Shown here in pieces: positions 36,194 through 44,988 of a stretch of 64,000 nucleotides of DNA. The DNA lies in NCBI RefSeq assembly GCF_042651965.1, contig NZ_JBHSDY010000002.1:558001-622000 (forward strand), read 5' to 3'. Positions within the stretch are counted from its first letter, which is position 1. Each line of letters begins with the position of its first letter. Origin of the DNA: Castellaniella hirudinis (GTDB lineage Bacteria > Pseudomonadota > Gammaproteobacteria > Burkholderiales > Burkholderiaceae_B). Under the pieces are notes generated by a model. That model was not told the origin of the DNA. It saw nothing but the letters and a program-made list of their open reading frames with translations, and made no database searches. Position numbers and translations under genes: made by a program.

Positions 36194-36226
36194 GTTCAAA
36201 TGCCCAGTCAACCTGGGCATTTGAAC
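36194..36226. terminator. Bidirectional hairpin between convergent genes
   Basis: A perfect 14-bp stem (36194-36207 with 36213-36226) and a 5-nt loop separate the coiled-coil gene from the ABC-transporter operon. T-runs are weak on both sides, but the stem ends exactly before the TAA stop of the ATPase gene, so it can serve both directions. Confidence 0.75.
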
Positions 36227-36955
36227 TTATGAGACGTGCTGCAGGAAGTCGCGCAAGCGCTGACTCGGCGGCTGGCTGAGCAGGGTCGCGGGATCGCCGT
36301 CCTCGGCGATCTTGCCACCGTCCATGAAGATCAGCCGGCTGCCGACCTTGCGGGCGAATTCCATTTCGTGGGTCACCACGATCATGGTCATGCCTTCCTC
36401 GGCCACGTCCTGCATCACCGTCAGGACCTCGTGGCGCAGTTCCGGGTCCAGCGCCGACGTCGGCTCGTCGAACAACATCAGCAGCGGCTTGATGGCCAAT
36501 GCGCGGGCAATCGCCACGCGCTGCTGCTGGCCGCCGGACAACTGGCCGGGATAATGGCCGGCGCGTTCGGCCAGCCCTACCTTGGACAGCAGTTCCAAGG
36601 CCTGCGCGCGGGCCTGCTCACGCGGCGCGCCGCGGGTGTGGAGCGGTCCGAACATGACGTTCTCCAGCGCCGTGAGCTGGGGGAACAGATTGAACTGCTG
36701 GAACACCATGCCGGCCTCGCGGCGCAGTTCACGCACCTGGGCCGGCGGCCCCAGGACACTGTGGCCGTTGACGATGATGTCCCCGCCCTGGATGGTTTCC
36801 AGCACGTTGATGCAGCGCAGGAAGGTGGATTTGCCCGAGCCGGACGGCCCCACCACGACCACGACTTCGCCCGCGTCGATGCTCAGGTCAATGCCATCGA
36901 GGACGACGTTGTCGCCAAAACACTTGGTGACGTTCTTGAATTCGACGATGCTCAT
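36227..36955 (-). CDS. Polar amino-acid ABC transporter, ATP-binding protein (GlnQ-like)
   Basis: The product is 242 residues, the standard size of GlnQ/HisP ATPases. Walker A is GPSGSGKST (about residue 36), the Q-loop is QQFNLF, the ABC signature is LSGGQQQRVAIARAL (about residue 134) and Walker B is LLMLFDEPTSALD. It powers import of a polar amino acid, probably glutamine, glutamate, histidine or arginine. The ATG overlaps the permease stop (ATGA). It is the last gene of the three-gene importer. Confidence 0.94.
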   Translation of the reverse strand: MSIVEFKNVTKCFGDNVVLDGIDLSIDAGEVVVVVGPSGSGKSTFLRCINVLETIQGGDIIVNGHSVLGPPAQVRELRREAGMVFQQFNLFPQLTALENVMFGPLHTRGAPREQARAQALELLSKVGLAERAGHYPGQLSGGQQQRVAIARALAIKPLLMLFDEPTSALDPELRHEVLTVMQDVAEEGMTMIVVTHEMEFARKVGSRLIFMDGGKIAEDGDPATLLSQPPSQRLRDFLQHVS

Positions 36956-37791
36956 ACGATGCGCGTCCTGTGTTCGATGTATTTCAGCGCCAGCGCGATG
37001 CAGCCCGTCATGATCAGGTAGATCACCGCCACCGCGCCCCAGATTTCCACGGCACGGAAGTTGCCGGCAATGATTTCCTGGCCCTGGCGGGTGAGTTCAG
37101 CCACCCCGATCACGATGAACAGGGACGAGTCCTTGAGACTGATGATGCACTGGTTGCCCATGGTGGGAATCATGCGTCGCAGCGCCACCGGGCCGATGAT
37201 GCGGGCCAGGATCTTGTGAAACGGCAGGCCCATGGCCTGGCCGGCCTCGTACAGGCCCTTGGGCACCGACTGCAGGCCGGCGCGCACGATCTCGGCGATG
37301 TAGGCGCCCGAGTTGATCATCAGCGTCACCGTCGCGGCCGTGAAGCCGTCGATCCGCCAATTCACCAGCAGCGGCAGCGCAAAATAGATGAACATCACCT
37401 GGACCACGATCGGCGTGCCGCGGATCACCAGGATGTAGACCTGGGCCAGGAAGGACAGCACCAGCGGCACCCAGGACAGAAAACGCCAGACCAGCAGGGC
37501 CAGCACCGCCAGCCGCAGCACCCACCAGACGCCGTCGGGCACACCAGCCAGGGGCCCGGCGCCCAGCCGGAACGCCAGCCGCAGCAGGATCACGGCAGCC
37601 GCCAGGATCACCAGGCTCCAGGCCAGGGATCGGCGCGTCACGCGCACCGGCACGTACGTCACCACGACCCCGGACAGCGCGCCGATCAGCGTACCGCCGA
37701 CCAGGCCCAGCAGGGTGATCTGGATCGTCATCCACGAACCAGCCATCAAGTCGGGCCAGGCGGCCCAAATGGCGGACCATTCAAAAGTCAT
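36952..37791 (-). CDS. Polar amino-acid ABC transporter, permease
   Basis: The protein is 279 residues, with the HisM/GlnP-type inner-membrane permease domain. The EAA-like cytoplasmic loop EAGQAMGLPFHKILARIIGP lies at about residues 178-197. It is longer than the usual 220 residues because of an extra region (about 50-105) with two more hydrophobic segments between the first and second conserved helices. A single permease gene implies a homodimer. It lies between the binding protein (105 bp upstream) and the ATPase (overlapping). Confidence 0.92.
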   Translation of the reverse strand: MTFEWSAIWAAWPDLMAGSWMTIQITLLGLVGGTLIGALSGVVVTYVPVRVTRRSLAWSLVILAAAVILLRLAFRLGAGPLAGVPDGVWWVLRLAVLALLVWRFLSWVPLVLSFLAQVYILVIRGTPIVVQVMFIYFALPLLVNWRIDGFTAATVTLMINSGAYIAEIVRAGLQSVPKGLYEAGQAMGLPFHKILARIIGPVALRRMIPTMGNQCIISLKDSSLFIVIGVAELTRQGQEIIAGNFRAVEIWGAVAVIYLIMTGCIALALKYIEHRTRIV

Positions 37792-37843
37792 GGTCTTTCC
37801 CCATCAAAACAGGCATCCGCGCAGCGCATGCCAAAAATACGGA

Positions 37844-37877
37844 AACGGCGGCCGGACGCAAGCATCCGGCCGCCGTT
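37844..37877 (-). promoter_or_regulatory. Intercistronic hairpin between binding-protein and permease genes
   Basis: A perfect 13-bp GC-rich stem (AACGGCGGCCGGA with its complement) and an 8-nt loop lie in the 105-bp gap after the binding-protein stop. There is only a weak T-rich stretch downstream on the minus strand, so partial termination or 3'-end protection is likely. This would keep binding-protein mRNA in excess, as in other binding-protein operons. Confidence 0.7.
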
Positions 37878-37896
37878 GGTTCAGTCAGCCGTGCGA

Positions 37897-38655
37897 TCAG
37901 TTCACCGCGCTGGCTTTCTGGCCGAACCAGGTTTCATACAGCTTGTCGTAGGTGCCGTTGGACTTCAGTTCCGACAGGGCCTTGTTGACGACGGGCACCA
38001 GCTCGCTGCCCTTGGGGAAAGCGATGCCGTAGAAGTCGCCGCTCTTGAGCGAACCGACGACCTTGACCTTGCCGTTGCCGGCGGTCTTGGCGTAGTACTG
38101 CACGTTGGGCGTATCGTGCACCACGGCATCCACGCGGCCGGTGGCCAGTTCCAGGAAGGCGTTGTCGATGTTCGGGAAGAGCTTGAGCTTGGCCGAGGGC
38201 ACGTTGGCCTTCATGTAGTCCACCGTGGCGGTGCCGATCTTCACGGCCACCGTCTTGCCTTCCAGGTCCTTCGCGGTCTTGATCGGGCTGTCGTTGGCCA
38301 CCAGAATGGCCAGGCCGGACTCATAGTACGGCTCGGAGAAGTCGATGACCTTGGCGCGGTCCTCGCGGATGGTGATCCCGGCCAGGGCCACGTCCACATT
38401 GCGCGTCTGCAGGCCCGGGATGATGCCGTTGAAATCCATCGGCTGCAGCTTGTAGGCCAGGCCGGCCTGCTTGGCGATGGCGTCCCACAACTGGATGTCA
38501 AAGCCGGTGTATTTACCGTTCTGCTTGAATTCGAAGGGCACGAAGGCCGTATCGGTGGCGACGATCAGGTCCTTGGCGGAAGCCTGGGTCATCGGCAGGG
38601 CCAGGGTCAGGGCCAGCCCCGCCAGGGCGGCTTTGAGGGTCTTGGACAGCATCAT
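37897..38655 (-). CDS. Polar amino-acid ABC transporter, periplasmic binding protein (GlnH-like)
   Basis: The protein is 252 residues from the ATG at 38655, which has AAGGAG about ten bases upstream. A signal peptide (about 1-27, cut near QASAKD) precedes a family 3 solute-binding domain. The ligand-binding stretches TDTAFVPFEFKQNGKYTGFD and LAGITIREDRAKVIDFSEPY are at about residues 35-100. An arginine and an aspartate typical of alpha-amino-acid binding are present. It captures the amino acid in the periplasm for the following permease. A more distant upstream ATG at 38715 would bury the signal peptide and is less likely. Confidence 0.92.
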   Translation of the reverse strand: MMLSKTLKAALAGLALTLALPMTQASAKDLIVATDTAFVPFEFKQNGKYTGFDIQLWDAIAKQAGLAYKLQPMDFNGIIPGLQTRNVDVALAGITIREDRAKVIDFSEPYYESGLAILVANDSPIKTAKDLEGKTVAVKIGTATVDYMKANVPSAKLKLFPNIDNAFLELATGRVDAVVHDTPNVQYYAKTAGNGKVKVVGSLKSGDFYGIAFPKGSELVPVVNKALSELKSNGTYDKLYETWFGQKASAVN

Positions 38656-38725
38656 GGTGGAGTGTCTCCTTGTGAGATTCATCTGCTGCGGCCGATACGC
38701 CGCGTTCTCGTTCATGTTAACTGAA

Positions 38726-38769
38726 ATGCCCGTGATCCCCGCACCTCAAAAGGCCGGAATCACGGGCAT
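38726..38769. repeat. Inverted repeat between metQ and the amino-acid transporter operon
   Basis: ATGCCCGTGAT (38726-38736) and ATCACGGGCAT (38759-38769) form perfect 11-bp arms around a 22-bp spacer, in the 187-bp gap after metQ. The spacing suits a terminator for metNIQ (minus strand) or an operator for the binding-protein gene. There is no clear T-run. Confidence 0.5.
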
Positions 38770-38842
38770 GAGCCGCAATTTTCGGGAAATCCCCTAAACG
38801 CTTAAAGGACTTCTCCGTCACCGGGTTTGCTTTTCAACCAGA

Positions 38843-39628
38843 TCAGAATGCGGGGACGATGGCGCCCTTGTAATGCTCCAGGATGTAGTCGCGGACCTTG
38901 GCGGTGTGCAAGGCGGCGATCAGTTTCTGGACCGAGGGATCGTCCTTGTTGTCGGCGCGGGCCGCCACCAGGTTGGCGTAGGGGGAATCCTTGTCCTCGA
39001 TGAACAGGGCGTCCTTGACCGGGTTCAGGCCGGCTTCCAGCGCGTAGTTGGTGTTGATCAGGGCCACGTCCACGTCAGGCAGCACGCGCGGCAGGGTGGC
39101 GGCTTCCAGTTCGCGGAACTTGATGTGCTTGGGGTTTTCCGACACGTCGCGGGCGGTCGCCAGGATGTTGCTCGGATCCTTCAGCTTGATCAGGCCTTGC
39201 TTTTGCAGCAACAGCAGGGCGCGGGCGCCGTTCGAGGGGTCGTTCGGGATGGCGATCTGGGCGCCGTCCTTCAGGTCCTTGATGTCCTTGATCTTCTGCG
39301 AGTAGGCGCCGAAGGGCTCGACGTGGACCAGGCCCACCGACTCCAGCTTCGTGCCGTGTTCCTTGTTGAAGGAATCCAGGTAGGGCTGGTGCTGGAAGAA
39401 GTTGACGTCGATCTGCTTGTCGGAGACCTGCAGGTTGGGCTGGACGTAGTCGGTGAAGACCTTGATGTCCAGATCCACGCCTTCCTTGGCCAGATCGGGC
39501 TTGACGAATTCCAGCAGCTCGGCGTGCGGCACGGGGGTGGCCGCCACAGTCAGCTTGGCCGCCTGCGCCGGAGCGGCGAAGGCCAGGGGCAATGCCAGCG
39601 CCAGGACCGGCGCGAATTTCTTGAACAT
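38843..39628 (-). CDS. metQ: Methionine ABC transporter substrate-binding protein (MetQ/NlpA family)
   Basis: The product is 261 residues. The signal peptide (about 1-23, ending APAQA-AKL) has no cysteine, so it lacks the lipobox that anchors most MetQ lipoproteins and is predicted to be soluble in the periplasm. The domain is clear: TPVPHAELLEFVKPDLAKEG, IDVNFFQHQPYLDSFN and AIPNDPSNGARALLLLQ (about residues 30-150). It binds D/L-methionine or a related compound for MetNI. It lies 28 bp after metI in the metN-metI-metQ operon. Confidence 0.92.
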   Translation of the reverse strand: MFKKFAPVLALALPLAFAAPAQAAKLTVAATPVPHAELLEFVKPDLAKEGVDLDIKVFTDYVQPNLQVSDKQIDVNFFQHQPYLDSFNKEHGTKLESVGLVHVEPFGAYSQKIKDIKDLKDGAQIAIPNDPSNGARALLLLQKQGLIKLKDPSNILATARDVSENPKHIKFRELEAATLPRVLPDVDVALINTNYALEAGLNPVKDALFIEDKDSPYANLVAARADNKDDPSVQKLIAALHTAKVRDYILEHYKGAIVPAF

Positions 39629-39656
39629 GAAAGCTCTCCTAAAAATCCAGAAACAA

Positions 39657-40313
39657 CTACCGTCTGTTGAGCTTGGCCACCCAGCGGTCGCCCAGCACTT
39701 GAAAAACCTGAACCATGATCACCAGGACCACGACCGTGACCGCCATGACGTCGCCCTGGTAGCGTTGATAGCCGTAGCGCACCGCCAGGTCGCCCAGGCC
39801 GCCGCCGCCGATCACGCCCGACATGGCGGAATAGCCGACCAGGGTGATGGCCGTGACCACAATGGCCGCCAGAATGCCGGTGGTCGCCTCCGGCAGCAGC
39901 GCCCACAGCACCGTCTGGCGGGACGTCGCGCCCATGGCGCGGCAGGCTTCGTTCACCCCCGGATCCAGTTCACGCAGCACGTTTTCCACCAGCCGGGCGA
40001 AGAACGGCGCGGCGCTGGCCACCAGCGGCGGAATCGAGCCCTGAACCCCCAGCGCCGTCCCCACCACCAGGCGGGAAAACGGGATCATCACGATCAGCAG
40101 GATCAGGAACGGCACCGAGCGCATCACGTTCACGATGAACGCGACCGTCTGGTATACGGCGCGGTTGTCCGCGGCCTGGCCCGGACTGGACAGGAACAGC
40201 AGCACCCCGACCGGCAAACCGATCAGCACGGTGAACAGCAGAGAAAAGCCCGTCATCAGCAAGGTGTCGATCGTGGCTTCGCCGATCATCCACCAATCCA
40301 CATTCGCCATCAT
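39657..40313 (-). CDS. metI: Methionine ABC transporter permease
   Basis: A 218-residue inner-membrane protein with five hydrophobic helices. The family hallmarks are RSVPFLILLI (about residue 63), the coupling loop EACRAMGATSRQTV (about 119-132) and GYSAMSGVIGGGGLGDLA. Two MetI pair with two MetN. It starts with ATGATG at 40313, overlapping the metN stop (ATGA). The protein looks complete. Confidence 0.95.
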   Translation of the reverse strand: MMANVDWWMIGEATIDTLLMTGFSLLFTVLIGLPVGVLLFLSSPGQAADNRAVYQTVAFIVNVMRSVPFLILLIVMIPFSRLVVGTALGVQGSIPPLVASAAPFFARLVENVLRELDPGVNEACRAMGATSRQTVLWALLPEATTGILAAIVVTAITLVGYSAMSGVIGGGGLGDLAVRYGYQRYQGDVMAVTVVVLVIMVQVFQVLGDRWVAKLNRR

Positions 40314-41323
40314 GGCCGCAATACCTCGTAATCGACGCCCGCTGCATCCAGCGCGGGGGTGAGCCCCTCCAGACCGGTCTCGGCCCCTTCGACCGCCACG
40401 ACCAACTGGCCGTAGGGCGTGTCCTTGATCCGCCCCACCGAGCCCTGCAGGATGCTCAGATCCAGGCCCAGGTCGCGGCTCAGGCGGCTGAGCAGCGGGC
40501 TGGCCGTGTTGTCGCCCCGGAAGCTCAGTCGCAGCAGGCGGCCCGGCACGCCCTGAGCCAGCGCACGCCAGCCCTCGCCGCCGTCCAGGCCGCTTTCGGA
40601 CAGCAGCGCGCGCGTCGCATCGTGTTTGGGATGCAGGAAAACGTCCAGCACCTGGCCGGCCTCGACGATACGGCCGCCCTCGATCACCGCCACCCGGTCG
40701 CAGACCGCACGGATCACGTCCATGCCGTGCGTGATCAGCACGATGGTCAGCCCCAGGCGCTGATTGATGTCGCCCAACAGGCGCAGGATGGATTGGGTGG
40801 TTTCCGGGTCCAGCGCCGAGGTCGCCTCGTCGCACAGCAGCAGGCGCGGCTTGCTGGCCAGCGCCCGGGCGATGCCCACGCGCTGCTGCTGGCCGCCGGA
40901 CAACTGCCCCGGATATTTATGCGCCTGATCGGCCAGGCCGACCAGATTCAGGACCTCGCGGGCACGCGCCTCGCGGTCCGCGCGCGGCATGCCCGACAGG
41001 CGCAGCGGAAAGCAGACATTGTCCATCACCGTGCGCGAACGCAGCAGATTGAAGTGCTGGAACACCATGCCCACCGAGCGCCGGTATTCGCGCAACTGGG
41101 CATCGGAAAACGCCGTGATGTCGCGCCCATCCACCCGCACGCTGCCCTCGGTGGGGCGCTCCAGCAGATTGAGCATGCGGATCAGGGTGCTCTTGCCCGC
41201 ACCCGAACGCCCGATGATGCCAAAGACCTCGCCCTCGCGGATGTTCAGGTTGACGTCGATGAGCGCGTTCACCGCCCGGCCGGCGGATTCGTACGTCTTA
41301 CGGATGTTCTCGAGATCGATCAA
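40310..41323 (-). CDS. metN: Methionine ABC transporter ATP-binding protein
   Basis: A 337-residue ATPase. Walker A is GRSGAGKST (about residue 38), the signature is LSGGQQQRVGIARAL (about 140) and Walker B is LLLCDEATSALDPETT. The C-terminal NIL/ACT domain (about 260-337) gives feedback inhibition by methionine in E. coli. No ATG is available; the protein probably begins with the TTG at 41323 (MIDLENIRKTYES), and I see no Shine-Dalgarno. It is the first gene of metNIQ. Confidence 0.94.
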   Translation of the reverse strand: MIDLENIRKTYESAGRAVNALIDVNLNIREGEVFGIIGRSGAGKSTLIRMLNLLERPTEGSVRVDGRDITAFSDAQLREYRRSVGMVFQHFNLLRSRTVMDNVCFPLRLSGMPRADREARAREVLNLVGLADQAHKYPGQLSGGQQQRVGIARALASKPRLLLCDEATSALDPETTQSILRLLGDINQRLGLTIVLITHGMDVIRAVCDRVAVIEGGRIVEAGQVLDVFLHPKHDATRALLSESGLDGGEGWRALAQGVPGRLLRLSFRGDNTASPLLSRLSRDLGLDLSILQGSVGRIKDTPYGQLVVAVEGAETGLEGLTPALDAAGVDYEVLRP

Positions 41324-41608
41324 GATGCGTGGCCACTGAAAAAAAAACGATCCCGGATCAACAGGATTCGAAACAGGAATTTACCATGCCGATTTGGCTG
41401 TTTATGCCGATAGCATATTACTAAAAATAATGATCGCAGAAGGTGAAGGCGGACTGGCAAGAGCCCCCGGACGAGGATCACCCGCGGCCCGGGCGGGACA
41501 TACGCGGAAGTACGGATACACATCCCCCGAGGCTGGTCGCACAATGACCTCAGCTCGACGCGCTTTTACGTCAAGATTTCGTCAGATTGGACTGGGGAGA
41601 AAGCAGAA
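41324..41608 (-). other. Upstream region of metNIQ
   Basis: No convincing gene or RNA is seen. The part next to metN (about 41370-41440) is AT-rich and has several weak -10-like elements on the minus strand (such as TAATAT). I see no SAM riboswitch core and no clear methionine-repressor palindrome. Short open frames here lack coding character. Confidence 0.4.
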
Positions 41609-41627
41609 CGCCTCCCGATGGGAGGCG
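41609..41627 (-). terminator. Terminator downstream of tRNA-Lys
   Basis: An 8-bp perfect stem CGCCTCCC/GGGAGGCG with a 3-nt loop is followed on the minus strand by TTCTGCTTTCTCC. It lies 29 bp after the tRNA 3' end and probably terminates its transcript before metN. Confidence 0.65.
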
Positions 41628-41655
41628 CCAAGCAGTTGATATCACTAAGAAATTC

Positions 41656-41731
41656 TGGTGGGTCGTGCGCGGTTCGAACGCGCGACCAACGGATTAAAAG
41701 TCCGGTGCTCTACCGACTGAGCTAACGACCC
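41656..41731 (-). tRNA. tRNA-Lys (anticodon UUU)
   Basis: A 76-nt cloverleaf on the minus strand. The acceptor stem is GGGTCGT/ACGACCC, the D-arm is AGCTCAGTCGGTAGAGC, the anticodon loop CTTTTAA reads UUU, and the T-arm contains GTTCGAA. The CCA end is encoded (41656-41658). It lies between the metallophosphoesterase gene (divergent) and metNIQ. Confidence 0.97.
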
Positions 41732-41853
41732 ACGAAGCCCTAGATTCTCGCATTACATAAAGACAGCGTCAAGCCTGCAAGGGCTTTTTCAACAATCTTT
41801 TGTTTTCAAAGGCTTTTTACCGCCTGATTCCGGAGACCGCGAGAGACCGCACC

Positions 41854-42687
41854 ATGCCCGACCCGAACACCCACCCGCACCTGCGGCTGCACATCCTTTC
41901 CGACCTGCATCTCGGCCAGCAAGGCCTGGACCTGCCTGATGTCGAAGCGGACGTCACCATCCTGGCGGGTGATATCGCCCGGCCCCGGGCGGCCATGGAC
42001 TGGGCCGGCCGGATCACCCGCCCCGTGCTGTACGTGCCGGGCAACCACGAGTTCTACGGCGGCACCATCCCCGCCGTCCGCGCGGAACTGTCCGACCAGG
42101 CGCGGGCGCACGGGATCGAACTGCTGGACCAGCGGGCCATGGTGATCGGCGGGGTGCGCTTTCTGGGTGCCACGCTATGGACGGATTTCGAGCTGTTCGG
42201 CGCCGAACTGCGCGACCTGGCGATGGAGCGCACGGCGGAATTCATGCGCGACTTCCAGGTCATCAGCAACGGCGACGGCTCACGTTTCACCCCCCAGGAC
42301 GCCGCCTCGCTGTTCCACGCCCAATACGACTGGCTGGACGCCCAATTGGACCAGCCCCACCCAGGGCCGACGGTGGTCATCACCCACCACGCGCCGAATA
42401 TGCGCAGCGTCCATCCGCGCTTCGCCGAGTCCCTGATCAGTGCAGGTTTCGTGTCCGAATGCGCCAGCCTGCTGGGCCGGGCCGATCTCTGGATCCACGG
42501 CCACACGCACGACAGTTTCGACTATTCGGTGTACGGCGCGCGCGTCATCTGCAACCCGCGCGGCTACTGCCGCGACGGGGTCAATGAAAACTCGGATTTC
42601 GATCCGGGATTCTGCATCGACGTCCCCCGCCGCGCCGAGGCGCTGCAGGAGGCGGACAACAAACTCACCGCGCTCGGGAAATTCTGA
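41854..42687 (+). CDS. Calcineurin-like metallophosphoesterase
   Basis: A 277-residue protein from the ATG at 41854. The five metallophosphoesterase motifs appear in order: SDLHLG (about 14), GDI (about 38), GNHE (about 66), THHAP (about 173) and HGHTHD (about 217). The di-metal site should therefore be intact. Members hydrolyse phosphomonoesters or diesters, and the substrate is not predictable. The middle (about 95-150) is an extra helical segment typical of a group of serine/threonine-phosphatase-like proteins. The 3' end overlaps the convergent GH31 gene by 23 bp. Confidence 0.88.
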   Translation: MPDPNTHPHLRLHILSDLHLGQQGLDLPDVEADVTILAGDIARPRAAMDWAGRITRPVLYVPGNHEFYGGTIPAVRAELSDQARAHGIELLDQRAMVIGGVRFLGATLWTDFELFGAELRDLAMERTAEFMRDFQVISNGDGSRFTPQDAASLFHAQYDWLDAQLDQPHPGPTVVITHHAPNMRSVHPRFAESLISAGFVSECASLLGRADLWIHGHTHDSFDYSVYGARVICNPRGYCRDGVNENSDFDPGFCIDVPRRAEALQEADNKLTALGKF

Positions 42688-44851
42688 CCTCGGCCCCGCG
42701 GCGCTTGACCTCCAGGCCCTCGGACGGCAGGATGCGCAGGCCTTCCAGGCCCTTGATGTAGCTGGACCCCTGCATCTGCATCACGCGGATCTTGTTGCGC
42801 ATCACGACCGGGTTGTGTTCCGGCATGCCGAACATCCAGACTTCTTCCAGGATGCGGGCCGAATTGATTTCGCCCGTGTGCTGGGCGGTCGGCCCCAGGC
42901 ACAGCATGTGGCCCTCGCGGCCGAACACCGGCAGCGTGTCCAGGCCCGGGCGCACCGTCCAGCGGGTACCGCCTTCGTAGCGCCAACCCGTGCTCAAGTC
43001 CCACCAGGCATCGCCCTTGGGCAGATAGACCTCGGTCACGCCCCCGGACTGCATGACGGGGGCCACCAGCAGCGCCGGCCCCAGCAGGTACTGGGTATCC
43101 CAGACATGCGCGTCGGCGTCGGCCGGATAGGCCTGGGCCATGGACCGCTGCACCGGCAGACCGGTGCGTACGGCGTCATCGATGATGCCGGCCACGTAAG
43201 GCAGCAGGCGGTAGCGCCATTGCAGCCAGTGCGCGATCAGCGCGCGCGTGTCGGCGTCGAAGGCGTCCGGCATCAGCGCCGGCAAGCCCTGGAAACTGAA
43301 ATTGGCGGAAAACACGCCCATCGCCAGCCAACGCAGATAGAGTTCAGGCGTCAGCGCGTCGGTCGGCCGTCCGGAATTGCCCAGGCGGTGGGTCTGCACC
43401 GCCACGCCGCTGTTGCCGACCGACAGAGCGGCCCGCAAGGTGGCGGCATAGCCGTCCCAGCCGTTGCTCACATCCGGCCCCTGCTGCCAGGCGAAACGCT
43501 GCACCCCGGGGAACAGGTCGCGGCTGAGCATGACGCCCTCCTGGGGCGTGCGCGGGCCGGCCACGGCATCGAACAAGGCGCGACGCGCCAGATGGGGATA
43601 GGCCGTGCGCAGCACCGCGCCGGTTTCGCCGCCGCGCGCCTCGACCTCGTCGGGCAAGGCGAACTGCGCCTGGCAGACGGGCGCATCCAGGCCTTCTTCG
43701 ACGGCCTGCAGATGGCGTTCGGTCCACAGGCGGGCCGCGTCCCGGTGCGTCAGATCCAACAGCCCGAACGGCCGGCCGCCGGAGGCCGGCGTGCCGGAAC
43801 AGATCCAGGGATTGCCATCGGCATCGCACAACAGCCAGCCCCGATCCTCCCATTCCTCGAACAGCGGCGTGCCTTGCAGGACGCCGGGAATGCAGGACCC
43901 GGCCAGATGCACGTCGAGCGCAGCGGCGGCGGCCGCAAAACCACGCCAGTTGGGCACGCGGTCCGACCATTCGAAGACGGGTTTGTCGGCCTGAAAGCCC
44001 AGGATGGCCGGATCGGCCAGCACCAGCGCATCCAGCGCCATGCCCTGGCTGCGCAGGCTGCGGATCTGCTGCAGGCTGGATTCGGCGGACTGACCCGGCG
44101 CCTGGTCCAGCCAGACGCCCATGGGCCAGAGATTGGGTTGCCCGGCGCGTCCGGTGAGCGCCGTGTATTGATTCAGGATTTCGGACGGCTCGCCGACGAA
44201 CAGGAACAGGTCCAGGCCTTCGCCCCGCGTCCGGACGGCATAGCTGCCGTCGGCCGCCAGATCGTGCTCCACACGATCCAGTGTATTGACATGTGCGCCC
44301 CAGCCGCGCGGGCTCCAGGCCAGCGGCAGACTGCGGTCCTCCGGCGCATCGGAAACCAGGCGTTCCCCCCGGCGATCCAGGCTGCCCTGGGTCTCACCCA
44401 GGCCGTACAGGCCTTCGTCCGGTTCCAGCGCCCAGGCCAGCGGCCACACGGCCCCGGCACCCTCGCCGGAAGGCTGGACCGGCAGATGGGCGCGGGCCAC
44501 GCACTGGTCGCCCCGGAATAGCCTCAGGTTGGCATCGGCCCCGCCGATTTCCAGGGCGGCGTCACCTTGGGTCAGACGCCAGCCGCCGGCCGCAGCCGCC
44601 TGGCATTCCATTTCCCCGACGGCTTCCTGGCGCGCCAGCAGCATGTCGGCCTGGCGCTGCGCACGCAGCGTCGGCTTGCCGGGCTCCAGCCAGGCGCCAG
44701 GTCCGCAGCGCAGGCGGAACACGCCGGGCGCGTGGGCCTCGATCCGCAGGCGCCATCCGCCAGCGCGCAGCGCCCATTCGACGCAGGAAAGCGTCGTCAC
44801 GACCGGGCCGGTCTCGAAAACTTGGTCCGCCAATTCGATGGTGGGTGACAC
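42665..44851 (-). CDS. GH31-family (alpha-glucosidase/xylosidase-like) protein with altered active site
   Basis: The protein is 728 residues from the GTG at 44851, which has GAGGA eight bases upstream. Three parts are visible: an N-terminal beta-sandwich with the LYGLGETQGSLDR loop (about 150), a TIM barrel (about 220-580) and a C-terminal beta domain. By alignment with YicI, the nucleophile motif KTDFGE reads QAQFAL, so the aspartate is lost. The acid/base region still has an aspartate (GPDVSNGWDGY), and the SHDIGG motif reads THRLGN. It may be a non-catalytic or altered glycan-binding protein. The bulk of the fold is intact and not frameshifted. No sugar transporter is adjacent. Confidence 0.82.
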   Translation of the reverse strand: MSPTIELADQVFETGPVVTTLSCVEWALRAGGWRLRIEAHAPGVFRLRCGPGAWLEPGKPTLRAQRQADMLLARQEAVGEMECQAAAAGGWRLTQGDAALEIGGADANLRLFRGDQCVARAHLPVQPSGEGAGAVWPLAWALEPDEGLYGLGETQGSLDRRGERLVSDAPEDRSLPLAWSPRGWGAHVNTLDRVEHDLAADGSYAVRTRGEGLDLFLFVGEPSEILNQYTALTGRAGQPNLWPMGVWLDQAPGQSAESSLQQIRSLRSQGMALDALVLADPAILGFQADKPVFEWSDRVPNWRGFAAAAAALDVHLAGSCIPGVLQGTPLFEEWEDRGWLLCDADGNPWICSGTPASGGRPFGLLDLTHRDAARLWTERHLQAVEEGLDAPVCQAQFALPDEVEARGGETGAVLRTAYPHLARRALFDAVAGPRTPQEGVMLSRDLFPGVQRFAWQQGPDVSNGWDGYAATLRAALSVGNSGVAVQTHRLGNSGRPTDALTPELYLRWLAMGVFSANFSFQGLPALMPDAFDADTRALIAHWLQWRYRLLPYVAGIIDDAVRTGLPVQRSMAQAYPADADAHVWDTQYLLGPALLVAPVMQSGGVTEVYLPKGDAWWDLSTGWRYEGGTRWTVRPGLDTLPVFGREGHMLCLGPTAQHTGEINSARILEEVWMFGMPEHNPVVMRNKIRVMQMQGSSYIKGLEGLRILPSEGLEVKRRGAEVRISRAR

Positions 44852-44957
44852 AGCGTGATCCTCAGGGCACTCGATCCGCAAGCGAGTTGCGGGGATGCTT
44901 CTTGCAAAAGACGTTATTCTGACGGATTTGCGCCATAAAATAAAATCCCGGCCTAAA

Positions 44958-44987
44958 GAACCCCTGGAACCCCCGATCCAGAGGTTC
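44958..44987 (-). terminator. Terminator of mnmC
   Basis: An 11-bp stem (44958-44968 with 44977-44987, one G-U pair) begins one base after the mnmC stop and is followed on the minus strand by TTTAGG. It separates mnmC from the GH31 gene. Confidence 0.65.
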
Positions 44988-44988
44988 C

